Shown: positions 20,087 through 30,500 of the stretch, piece by piece
How the letters are laid out: every line of letters begins with the position of its first letter
Position numbering within the stretch: the stretch's first letter is position 1
Assembly: GCA_941918925.1 (NCBI GenBank)
Contig: OW799234.1
Coordinates: forward strand, 108,187,884 to 108,251,883
Direction of reading: 5' to 3'
Source: Phyto melanocephala
Taxonomy: Eukaryota; Arthropoda; Insecta; Diptera; Rhinophoridae
Length of the DNA stretch: 64,000 nucleotides
Translations under genes and position numbers: made by a program
Notes under the pieces: model-generated
Database searches by the model: none
Told to the model about the DNA's origin: nothing
Seen by the model: only the letters and a program-made list of their open reading frames with translations

Positions 20087-23000
20087 TGGTTGGTTGGTTG
20101 GTTATCGTGGTAGTTCGCTGCACGCCAACAGTCAAGTAGAGTCTGTATGACTCCGTTTTGACAGGACCACATCACTCCTCAGCTTCTAGTGTATCTCAGA
20201 ATAAAATCCAAGAGTAAGGGTACTAGATCCACCCCGTGGCACTGAGATATCTCAGTAGATAATTCAGTCCAACTTCAGATATCGCAGAGAGGCCATCTAG
20301 TATATGTTCGCCCAGAAATCTGTGGCTCTTAGCCGCCAGTGCAGGACATTCGCAGAGAAAGTGGAAAACCGATTCCTCCTTCTCTCTATCCAGACAACTG
20401 CGACAATGGTCGTTCGATGGGAGTCCGAGCTGACTTGCATGTTTGCCTAACATCCAGTGACCCGTCAATACCGCCAGCAACCTCGATATGTCCCTCCGAC
20501 TTCGACTGGTAAGTTGCAATGTACGTCGTGCATCAAAAGAGGGCCACGTAAGCCGTGCCACCTTACACGTGCTCAGCCCACGCCACCTGTTATCAGCCTT
20601 CCGGAGAAAGTGTCTGGAGATTCTGCTCTTAATAGTCCCCAACGGGATTGCAACTGCAATTGCATTAGAGATATCCAGAGCAGATCCGCCCCTGGCTAGT
20701 TCATCAGCACGCTCGTTACCATAGTGGCCCTTATGCGCAGGAATCCAAACTAGAGTAACGTCAGCCCGCTGACAAAGCCTTGACAGTTCCTTTCTACATT
20801 GGCCAACTAATTTAGACGTAATAATGTATGACCTGAGTGACAAGAGTGCCGCCTGACTGTCGACAAATATTCCAATGCTCCCGTGGATATTCCCGTCATT
20901 CAGTATCCTACATGCTTCCCTGATAGCGAGTACTTCCGCCTGAAAAACGCTGCAATCATCCGGAAGACGGAAGGAGAGTTCAATCTCCGGTCCATCAGAG
21001 AAGACACCAGATCCAACACCACATTCCATCCTCGAACCGTCAGTATAGATCCTGGTGTCAAAGCTCCCCAAAAGGCGACCCCCATTCCACTCTCTCCTGG
21101 AGGGAATAAGAACCCTGAACGCCCCATCAAAATCCATGTAGGGCGTAATGTAGTCAGAGGGTTGATTCACGCTCGAAGGCAGCGTGGCCAATATACTCGC
21201 ATGGCCATACGTCCTCGACCTCCAACATCCAGTCGCATTAAGCCTCACCGCACTACTTGCGGATGTGGCCAATATATGAATATCTATGGGAACGAGATGC
21301 AACATAGTGTTCAGCGCCTCCGAAGGACTAGTTCGCATCGCTCCCGTTATCCCAATGCATGCCGATCTCTGTACTCTATACAACTGGTCCACAACATACT
21401 TACGCCCTGTTGCAGTCCACCATACCAGAGATCCATAAGTGAGAATCGGACGTACTACGGCCGTATACATCCACTTAATCATGTTGGGGGTAAGTCCCCA
21501 TTTCCTACCAAACATCCCACGACACGTGTAGTAGGCCACCGTAGCCTTCTTCACCCTGTGCTGGACGTTCAGCTTCCACGACAATTTAGAGTCCAGGATA
21601 ATACCCAGATATTTCGCCCTATCCGATAGGGGAATTTCGCAGTTCCCCAACCTCGGTGGTCTGAAGCTCGGAATCTTGGTCTTTGTTGTGAACAGTACCA
21701 GTTCCGTTTTGCTTGGGTTTACTACTAGACCGCTGTCCGTGGCCCAGTTTCTTAGTAATCTCAAGGCGTCGGACATGATATCACTAATCACGTCCGGAAA
21801 CAGTCCCGATACTAGTATCACAACATCGTCCGCATAAGCCACGACCTTTATTAAGCTATTGTCCAGTTCAATAAGAATCTTGTTAACAACAATAAGCCAA
21901 AGCAGTGGAGAGATCACACCGCCCTGAGGTGTACCTCTCTCCACTAGCCTTGACATAGTGGTGTTACCAAGATTAGCAATAACCACCCTTGTGCTCAGCA
22001 TGGACACTAGCCAGTTGCTGATGTACTCCTCAACATCTAGACCAGTGAGGGCATGCTGAATCGCAAGGGTGGTTACGTTATTGAAGGCCCCTTCTATATC
22101 CAAGAAGGCTGCCATAGTATACTGCCCGAATTCGAGAGACCTCTCTATAGTCCCCACGACCTCATGTAGAGCCGTCTCCGTAGAGCGTCCCTTAAGATAG
22201 GCATGCTGACTGCCCGACAAACGCGTCGTTCCCTCCAGTCGCTGCCTGATATGAGAGTCGATGAGTCGTTCCAGTGTTTTAAGCTGAAAAGATGAAAGGC
22301 TAATCGGACGAAAGTCTTTCGCACTATCATGACTTCTCCTTCCGATCTTCGGAATAAAAACGACCCTGACCCTTCTCCAATTCCCAGGAATATAATTTAG
22401 AGATAGGCAGAGCATGAAAATCCTCTGGAGCCAGGGAATAACATATCCCGTGGCACTCTGCAACATACGTGGCAGAATTCCATCAGGTCCAGGTGATTTA
22501 TATGGGGAGAAACTATCAATCGCCCACGAGATTCTCTCGTAAGAAAATATGTTCCCATCGACCACGGAATGGGTCTTATCCGCACTCACGATTCCCGTAT
22601 CAACCTCCCTGCATCCCGGAAAGTGAGTGTTCATAAGGATATCAAGGGATTCAGCCGAAGATTCAGACCAGGAGTCATCCTTCCTTTTTATATAGGTCGG
22701 AGTTGACTGATCCCTGGCTAGAATCTTACTAAGTCGCGCTGTGTCCCTAGTGCTGTCTATAGATCCGCAAAAGTCTCTCCATGAACTTCTTTTTGCGGCC
22801 GCTATATCCTTTTTATAAGCCTTCAGTTTATCGCGGTACGGCTGCCACGATTTGCTTTCATAACATTTAATAAAGGCCCTACGTGCCTCCCTCCGAAGGC
22901 CAGAGAGCTCCGAGCTCCACCATGGAGGGTTTTCCTAACCTTCGTCATAGGGCAGGAAATTTCGAAGGCTTTCACCATAACGTTGCTGAAACACTTCTCT

Positions 23001-23094
23001 ATTTCCTCAAGACCAGTTATCGAATCTTCTTCCGAAAAAGCGGTGTCGTAATCTCGTCACGAAGTCTAATCTCGAAGAGAATCCAGTTATGATC
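20087..23094 (-). mobile_element. 5'-truncated LOA/I-group non-LTR retrotransposon
   Basis: GGTTAGAGT flanks the insert on both sides (20078-20086 and 23095-23103), a 9-bp target duplication within a mini-me copy. On the minus strand the element ends in a tail of about four CCAA units rather than poly(A). The 5' end is truncated inside the endonuclease domain: only DHNWILFEI-like C-terminal endonuclease sequence remains, broken by frameshifts between 22935 and 23090. Downstream lies a long open RT-RNase H frame. RNase H after the RT, the LDIEGAFNN motif and a C-terminal CCHC-like motif favour the LOA clade over Jockey or R1. Confidence 0.88.
20223..22934 (-). CDS. Reverse transcriptase-RNase H polyprotein part of a LOA-like retrotransposon
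   Basis: In the intact element this frame supplies the reverse transcriptase that primes on nicked target DNA and an RNase H. The open frame runs 20223-22934 (about 903 codons). A Met at 22634 would give 803 aa, but the frame continues upstream through PWWSSELSGLRREARRAFIK, the usual linker after the endonuclease, so that Met is probably internal. Visible RT motifs are FRPISLSSFQLKTLERLID, QHAYLKGRSTETAL, AAFLDIEGAFNNV, GTPQGGVISPLLW and the catalytic VVAYADDVVILV. RNase H follows with YTDGSR, FQAEVLAI, FVDSQAAL and IPAHKGHYGNERADELA, so the D-E-D and His-Asp set is present. A Cys-rich HCRSCLDREKEESVFHFLCE lies near the end. No internal stops, hence a fairly young insertion. The endonuclease is missing, so this copy cannot move on its own. 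Confidence 0.9.
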   Translation of the reverse strand, partial: ENPPWWSSELSGLRREARRAFIKCYESKSWQPYRDKLKAYKKDIAAAKRSSWRDFCGSIDSTRDTARLSKILARDQSTPTYIKRKDDSWSESSAESLDILMNTHFPGCREVDTGIVSADKTHSVVDGNIFSYERISWAIDSFSPYKSPGPDGILPRMLQSATGYVIPWLQRIFMLCLSLNYIPGNWRRVRVVFIPKIGRRSHDSAKDFRPISLSSFQLKTLERLIDSHIRQRLEGTTRLSGSQHAYLKGRSTETALHEVVGTIERSLEFGQYTMAAFLDIEGAFNNVTTLAIQHALTGLDVEEYISNWLVSMLSTRVVIANLGNTTMSRLVERGTPQGGVISPLLWLIVVNKILIELDNSLIKVVAYADDVVILVSGLFPDVISDIMSDALRLLRNWATDSGLVVNPSKTELVLFTTKTKIPSFRPPRLGNCEIPLSDRAKYLGIILDSKLSWKLNVQHRVKKATVAYYTCRGMFGRKWGLTPNMIKWMYTAVVRPILTYGSLVWWTATGRKYVVDQLYRVQRSACIGITGAMRTSPSEALNTMLHLVPIDIHILATSASSAVRLNATGCWRSRTYGHASILATLPSSVNQPSDYITPYMDFDGAFRVLIPSRREWNGGRLLGSFDTRIYTDGSRMECGVGSGVFSDGPEIELSFRLPDDCSVFQAEVLAIREACRILNDGNIHGSIGIFVDSQAALLSLRSYIITSKLVGQCRKELSRLCQRADVTLVWIPAHKGHYGNERADELARGGSALDISNAIAVAIPLGTIKSRISRHFLRKADNRWRGLSTCKVARLTWPSFDARRTLQLTSRSRRDISRLLAVLTGHWMLGKHASQLGLPSNDHCRSCLDREKEESVFHFLCECPALAAKSHRFLGEHILDGLSAISEVGLNYLLRYLSATGWI

Positions 23095-23311
23095 GGTTAG
23101 AGTAAACGTGGCATCAAATCCCAGCTGAGCCAAAAAAAAAATTTTTTATTTTATATATTATTTATATTTTTATAATTTTTTTATATTTTTTTTTTTTTAA
23201 TTTTTTAAAAAAATTTTTTTTTATATTTTTAAAAAATTTTATAAAAAATTTTTTTTTAATTTTTTTTGAATTTTTTTTATTTTTTTGTTTTTAATACATT
23301 TTTTTATTTTT

Positions 23312-24043
23312 TATACCCTTCACCTGTGGTGCGCAAGGGTATATATATATATAGATTTGTCATTCCGTTTGTAATTTCTACAATTTTCATTTCCGACCCC
23401 ATAAAGTATACATTTTCTGAAAGCTTATGAATAGAGGAGTCGATTAAGCCCTGACCGTCTGTTCGTCTGCCCGTCTGTCCGTGTGTTGGTTGAAATCAAC
23501 TTTTAGAAGCAACTATATGTTCCTCAGATCTGTATATAGTATCAATCTCTTGGAAATAGCCAGGAATGAATCGCTATTGAAATTCAGCACAATCGCCCCA
23601 TAACTTTCTGAGATATGAGCAAAAAACCACGACCACCTCGTTTTTTTCACAATTACAACAACAACATACATACATAGATACATGTAAAAAACATACCAAA
23701 CAAAAAAAATTACAAAAAAAAAATATTAAAAATAAGAAAAAAATAATAAAAAAAAACTACAAAAAAAAAATTTTAAGGAAATTTAAAAAAAATTTAAAAA
23801 ATTTTTTTAAAAAAATTTAAAAAAAATATAAAAAAAATAATAAAATATAAATAATATATTAAATAAAATTAAATAAAATTTTTTTGGCTCAGCTGGGATT
23901 CGATGCCACATTTATTCTAACGTGTACGTATGCACGTATTTCATATGGGATGAATGGTGATACAAACAATTGTTATTGCATGACTACACGTTGTGAAGGG
24001 TATATAAGATTCGGCACGGCCGAATATAGCACTGTTACTTGTT
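23312..24043 (+). mobile_element. mini-me family 1 copy (B), complete
   Basis: Complete copy of the CACCTGTGGTGC subtype: 5' TATACCCTTCACCTGTGGTG folding on GGGTATA, core with CCCATAAAGTATACATTTTC and GTCTGTTCGTCTGCCCGTCT, a very A/T homopolymeric linker, then TTGTGAAGGGTATATAAG, TTCGGCACGGCCGAA and TTACTTGTT. The flanks are poly(T) on both sides with no visible duplication, compatible with insertion between two T residues. It interrupts copy A and leaves A's 3' end immediately downstream. Confidence 0.8.
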
Positions 24044-24238
24044 TTTTTTATTATTTTTTTTTTTTTTTTAATCATACATACGTAAACCCAATTTATAATT
24101 CTGCAATGGGATGTTTTGTATATGTATGTACGTATTTCATATGAAAAGAATGGTGATAAAGCAATTGTTATTGCATGACTACACGTTGTGAAGGGTATAT
24201 AAGATTCGGTACGGCCGAATATAGCACTCTTTCTTGTT

Positions 24239-25575
24239 TTAATTACATACAAGAAAATAGAATAAGTGCAAAAAAATAGGTCCAGTGCAGCCAGCGAACC
24301 CTCTAAACATAATTTCGTCTCATCCAATAATTTTGATGTGGCCAATAGTCTTCTAGACATAACATTCTTAAAAATTTTTTTTTTTTTGCTTCCATTTTTT
24401 TTTAATATGAAATTGAACATTTTTCTTTTTGCTTTTCGCTTTGCTTTGATATTTTTGACAGCTGAAAATGATAAACTACCGATAAAAATTAGAGAATTAG
24501 GTAATTCTAAATGAATTACTATCAAAAATAGTAATTTGCTTTGAAAATTTTGCATGGGAAAACTATAAAATTTGGTTCGTAATTAGGCTTTGAATTATAA
24601 ATTAGGCATCGAATTACGAGAAACTATTTGCTAACTGACAAGGTGCTAGTATTTCTATGGGTAAATTTTCAAAAATTGGGGCTCGTTAGTTAGCACACAG
24701 TTTATTATCATGAATATGGCCGTAAGTGCCTAAAAAACCTTTATAAAATATTATTATTAATTATATTATGTAGTTATTTATTTACCATAAGATAGAAAGA
24801 AAGTAAACACTGTTAACTTTTTTTGTCAATTTCTTTATGATCATTCTAAACATTATTATCTTATGATATTAAAATAAAGTATAAATATTTGTCTATCTAA
24901 AATCTTAGAATTAAGAAACAAAAAGTAAAACATTTAATTTTAATTAATTAATTTTTGATTTTAAAACCAAAAGAACTAAAATATGCACATCTGTGGCTAT
25001 TAGGAAAAACTGCTTATGTCTGTATTTATAGTTTCTCAGGAAAGCGCATTTGAATTTTTTTAGTTAATTGATTGCCTTTGAAATAAAGACTATTTTATGA
25101 ATTACACGATGTATAATTTACAGAGGATATCGGTTTTCGTGTATTTAATTAAATTATAAGTTAAAATAAGTTTATATTACACATGATATTTTTCAACAAA
25201 AAAAATATATAGACAAAAAGATTTTACGCCATTACTTCCTGCAAAGTTGCTCAAAATATTTGAAAATTCACCTGAGGGCAGTTTTCAATTGCGGTGCTGC
25301 AATGGTGTTATAATCTTAATTTTAGCTTATGTTGACTTAAGCAGTTTGTTGTTTTTGCCACAGATATTATACCCAACAGTTATAAATAATAATTTTGAAA
25401 TATAGTATGTACATATTTCGATAGATTTTGAAATTTGGTAAAAAAAAAAAATAAATAATAATTTACAAGACTGTAGTCGATGGCAGAGATAAAGCCAACA
25501 AAAACGGCTGAAAAGCAGACAATAACCTGGGAAGTAATGCAATATAAAAACAAATAACGACAACTACGAGTTTAG
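24239..25575. other. Spacer downstream of the MADF gene
   Basis: 24560-24725 contains a diverged relative of the TTATTCATAACAAA element end (CCGTATTCATG-type terminus near 24720). The rest, including the region after the stop codon of the MADF gene at 25576, shows no repeats or frames I can assign. No canonical AATAAA was found close behind that stop on the minus strand. Confidence 0.4.
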
Positions 25576-27563
25576 TTATTTAGAATTTGATAAATATTTC
25601 TTTAAAATTGCTTTTAATTTAAAGTTGGAAGATTCACCAAAATGATTACCTATATCACCGATGGCATAAGCCCAATTTTTAACAACTAAATTACTAGGAC
25701 TATTTGACATACAAATATCACTGATATAACGTTCGGGAAATACTAAATCGGATGATGAATTTGACGTTGACGCTTCCGAAGAATCTAGACTTTGATTTAA
25801 CTCAAATGGAGTTTTTATGTTCAATTTACCACGACTCGCTAACGATTTGTTCGACGACGTCTTGCGTACAATTTCATCAAACCTTTGATAGTAATTATTG
25901 TTGATACGACAACGACTGTTAATATCCTGTTTCTTGTAGGTGAAATACATTTGTGTGGCATGTTTAAAGGCCAACAGGCAATCGGTAACTAGAGGAAATG
26001 TGAAAGTTATTTTTTTTATAATAATAAAAGTTTACAGAATTTTGATACCCACCTTCCATATTCAAATCTTTTGCTACCTTTTCCCAGGCTTCAAGTTTAG
26101 CCGCATTTTCTCCCTTGGCAAATATTATCGGTTGCTTTTCCAAGGCTATGATTAGAGCACTTAGTTCCACTTCTTTATGGTTGTTGAAACTTGGATTTAT
26201 CCATGATGCCATTATATCTTGTGTTGAGTCTTCAGTCTGCTCGAGTATGCTTTTGTCAGAGTCTAGTTCGATAGTAGTTAAATTAATTTTTTTTTATTTT
26301 AGTTCTATATAGTGGATTAGATTTTACTTTTTACTTACCACCCTTATACCTAACTGTCATTTCCACCATGGCGCATCTTTTAATTTCCTCTACCATTTTA
26401 TTGCTGATAATATAATAGAACGGCTCATTTAATGAGTATTTGGCTTCTACTAAGAATTTTAGTCGTGCCAATGCTCTCCACCAATTAATAGGCCATTTAT
26501 TGTCTATGCCAAATTCCAAATCTGCCATATATTGACAGAAACACATTTTAATGGTGCTCCATATTTCTTTAACTTCACCTTAACAATATTGAAAAGAAAA
26601 CAATTGCAATTATTTTTGTTTTTTTTTTTAATAAAATTTAATATGTTTGCTTACTTATCTTCGGAAATCTTAAGCTAATTGTACGCCAAGCACATAGTGT
26701 TTCCATATCAGATAATTTTTCGTGATTGTTCTTTTTGGCGACATCTTGAAATAGGACGGGATAGTTACCTATACACTCCACAACCTCAGGCAATCTTGGC
26801 ATGTATTGAAGCCATCCCTTGGAAACTGAAAAATTAATAAAATATATTTAAAAATTTGAATCCAACACAAACATTAAAAAAACACACACACACACACACA
26901 AAACAAAATGTATAATATTTTCTGTTACAAAACTTTAATAAAGGTTTTTAATTAACCGAATAAAGCCTATAGAGTTTTTCGCTTAAGCCAAAATTATTTG
27001 CAGAAAATATTTCTCAATAATTTTTTTTTTTTTGTTTGTTTATTGTTAAAAAAAACATTTTTCGACAATTGTTCGAAAGTTATTTAAGGAGAATTTTAAA
27101 AGAATTCACTGTAGATTTAAATATTTCTAAGATTCTAAGATTGAGAAAACACCATGGTGTACTCATATAAAGTGATAGAGGCTTGGAAAGTGTTTTCAGC
27201 ACTCTTTTTTATATCAAAAGTTTGAATTATTTTTTATTAATTATTTTTTTATTTTGCGTAGAGTCTGATTGGTATATACTTAAAGAATTAACTAAATATT
27301 TTGGTAATTGAATTTAATTTCTTTAAAAATTTTTTCTAAACAAATAGTTGTATGAAAATGTTTTACACATACAGAATAGTAAAAAGAAACTTATTTTTTC
27401 TACTTACCACAATTTTTATCGAATTTATCAAAAAGTTCGTGCGATTCGAGCCACACATTTAATGATGTGTGGAAAGGTTTCATTAGGTCCTTCAAGGGAG
27501 CGATTTGTGGAAAATGATTAAAGTTCTCAAGTAAAAAGTTCCAACAGGCACGGCAAATGTGAG
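25576..27563 (-). CDS. MADF gene exons 7-11: MADF 4 end, MADF 5 and MADF 6, C-terminus
   Basis: Exon 7 (27563-27408) has HICRACWNFLLENFNHFPQI. Exons 8 and 9 (26825-26655, 26578-26339) form MADF 5 with VVECIGNYPVLFQDVAKKNN, ETLCAWRTI, VKEIWSTIKMCFCQYMADLE and NWWRALARLKFLVEA. Exons 10 and 11 (26262-26053, 25988-25576) form MADF 6 with ALIIALEKQPIIFAKGENAA, AWEKVAKDLNME and TDCLLAFKHATQMYFTYKKQ. A Ser-rich tail then ends in KAILKKYLSNSK and the stop at 25576. Introns 8-10 are 64-76 nt. Intron 7 is 582 nt. Confidence 0.85.
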
Positions 27564-30500
27564 CTATAAATGCAAAGGAAAAAAAATATGAAAATTCGAA
27601 ACCGAAATCTACTAAAGATAAGAACATTTCTATTTACCTGGCAAATTAAATTTGCAACCAATATGTTCCCAATAAAAATTTATTAATGTGGGGTTATTAC
27701 TGTTCTTATTATGCAACAGTGGTATGGCCAAGACTTGCCGAATAAATTGGGCTACCGTGGGCATAGATAATTGATATTTGGCACTTAAGGGTGGCCCATG
27801 CACCACCAATTGATTGCCGTTTTGAGACGATATAAGTTCGATTAGTATCTCATTGGGATTAAGCAATGAAATAGCGCCGGCAATTTTCGGCAATTGGTTC
27901 ATGTTATTTACTGCTGATGCAGGAGTAGTCGTCGTTGATGGCAACGCTGTTGTTTTGTAAGATGCTATGGAGGATTGTAGTGGTTGTGAGGATACTATCA
28001 TATTATTAGCATTGCTTCCTAAAGCTGCAGACGGTGGAGGTACCTGTAGGGCGGATGTCATTTGTGGTCTTATTGCGGCATTCATCGTTGCAGTTGTTGG
28101 TTTAGATAAAGGGGTAAGTTGTAAGTTTGCTGGTATGGGTGTTTGTGCCATTGTAAGTGGTGGTTGAGGTTTAAATACAAATCTGGGTCTTACGGATATC
28201 TGCGCTTGGGATGTATTAATAGGCTGGTTAACCGCGGTCAGAGGTCTTATTAAAGGGGGCATAGGCACAGCTGACATCGTCGTTTGGTTGGGTAGGCTAT
28301 ACGATAACGGAAGTTGCGCCGTTGCTGTGTGTAGTGTAGAGGCATTAGAAGGTGTCGTGCCATTCATTATATTGTGTAGCTGAGGAGCAGGCGATAAAGT
28401 TGGCGGTCCTGATATCTGCTTAATTTGCAAAGATCCCCCATTAATGGTCTGCGGTGCTAAACTTATAGCCGCCGTTATTTTCGGAAGCGAACTCTGTTGT
28501 GCGACAGCTGTTGATAATGTTGTCATCGTTAAACTTGTAGCTCCGACTGTTTGCTTCGCTGTCTTGGCTTCTGGCTGTGCATCCCGTTTTTTTTCATATG
28601 TTTGAATTGGACGTTTGGCAGCTTTTTTTGTTGGTTTTTTTTGTTTGGCAATTTGCATTACTTGTTTTTTCGCTATTTGTGCCGCCCTTGAAATAGCATA
28701 CAGTTCGGTAATGATAACTTCAAAATACCACTTATCTGTAAGCTGATAGTTTTGTTCACGCATCTTCATTAGTTCCCAATAGAAGAAGCGCATTATCAAC
28801 CAGGTAGTTTCGCACTGACCAGCCGTTAAACCTTAAAAAAAAATTATCAATTATCAATATATAAGTTTTGTTAGCTGAGCCCAGATTGGGCACCAAAATA
28901 ACTATTGCATTATTTTCTATGGAACATCCTATTTAAACTTAAATTTTATTTATTGTTTTTTTTTAATATAATTTTTTTTATAAGTTAAATATGTATTTTT
29001 AATGCATTCTTTATTAGGACAAATTGCATTTAATTGTCTATTTTTTAGAACTGAATTTATGAATTCTGCAATAACCTTTTACATAAGTACATTTTTCGAT
29101 TAGTTATTTATGAAGATTTAAAAAAAATTATTATTATATATTAATATTTTATTTGAACTTTTCTATATATTAAATATTAATGTGAATCATTCTTATTTTG
29201 GCTTAAGTTCATTTATTATATTATTTAAATTTTTACAATTCAAACTAAATTAAACTGAAAACATTTTTAGGAATATTCTTTAAAATTATTTCCGATATTA
29301 CCCGAGTGGAATGCATTTTCGAAACCAGCTACGATTTCATAATCAGCACTCTTTATCGGTATACTACTATGTAATTTAAAATTCCTTTTTTTATGTTACA
29401 ATTCAATGAAATTTAAATTAGGGAATCATAGTATTAATTTTCAAATTTAATGTATTTTTACTTCATCTATTAAATGACATTTTTCTATTCAATATGTTCA
29501 TATTCTTTTGTATTCGTAATGAATTAAAAAAATTAAATAAACTTGAACCAGAATAAAAATGATTCACATTAATATTTAACAAAGAAAAACAAGAATGAAA
29601 ACCTTTTGAAAATATTTAAAATTTGTTGCTATCCAATATTTTTTGTTCTATTTTCATTGTCAACACTTATAAATATTTTTTTATTGTCACTTGTTAAAGG
29701 CAAGTTTTTTGTCCAACTTAGTCAGAAGTTTAACAAACCGGGTCTGTAGAAAATGTGAAAACAACTGTGCATTAGCGATACAACTTTTTTAAAATTTTTA
29801 AAAATATAAAAATGGCCCTATCCATACCATTAAGTGCATAAAGAAACAATAAGAACTGCATCTTTAGATTTTCGATATCATTAAAAAAGGTTCCGCGTCA
29901 AATGCAATTAAGTTTGGGATCAGTAAGTTCTAAAAAATTAAGTAATTTTACTTAACAAAGATAGTTTTTAGTTTGTGATTTTGATTCTAAACATATAATT
30001 ACACGAAGAAATGTAAATAGTTAAATAATTATAAAATACAAAATTAAAAAAAAATTAAAGGGCTTTCAGAATTCGGCTTCGATGCGGAACGTTTTTGTCC
30101 CGAAATGACCTGAGTAAAAATTTTTCGGTTTCAGCACAACATCGGCTAAAGCGTGGTGATAGGGCCTTATTTTGGAAAACATCGATCCTGTACGCGATAG
30201 TATGGCAGAAGAGCCGTCAACCTTGATTGGTCGTCGTGTCCAATTTTAAGCGTCGTCAATACGTCAAATAGTTGGTTGAACAGACAGAAGTGAAAAAAGA
30301 CTTTATAAAGTAAATCGTCTTCAGTGACGAGGCACACTTTAACCTCAGTCGATTCGGTAACAAGCAGAATTGCCGCATTTGGGTAAATGAAAATCCACCA
30401 GTAATTGTCGAAAATCCGATGCATCAGAGTGACGCTTTCATACGGATATAACAAAAAAAGTATTAAACAATTCTGTGAAAAGTTTTTGTTTTTGGTTGGA

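Larger units (their letters stand above)
19734..24238 (+). mobile_element. mini-me family 1 copy (A) split by a LOA-like element and by a second mini-me
   Basis: Three pieces make one element: 19734-20086 (5' end ATACCCTTCATCTGTGGTGC, core, and ACTGGTTAGAGT), 23095-23311 (GTAAACGTGGCATC, CCCAGCTGAGCC and the A/T-homopolymer linker), and 24044-24238 (CATACGTAAACCC, TTGTGAAGGGTATATAAG, hairpin TTCGGTACGGCCGAA, CTTGTT). The first break holds the retrotransposon 20087-23094 with a 9-bp duplication. The second holds copy B (23312-24043), inserted in the poly(T) linker. Confidence 0.82.

Noticed and set aside
20883..21629. 248-codon plus-strand open frame
   Set aside because: It lies antisense to the RT-RNase H frame of the LOA-like element, whose catalytic motifs are on the minus strand. 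The frame is a by-product of the coding strand's composition.
28871..28897. GCCCAGATTGGGCACCAAAA, considered as a primer-binding site or tRNA-like fragment
   Set aside because: There is no LTR, polypurine tract or retroviral-type coding sequence nearby, and no cloverleaf can be drawn.
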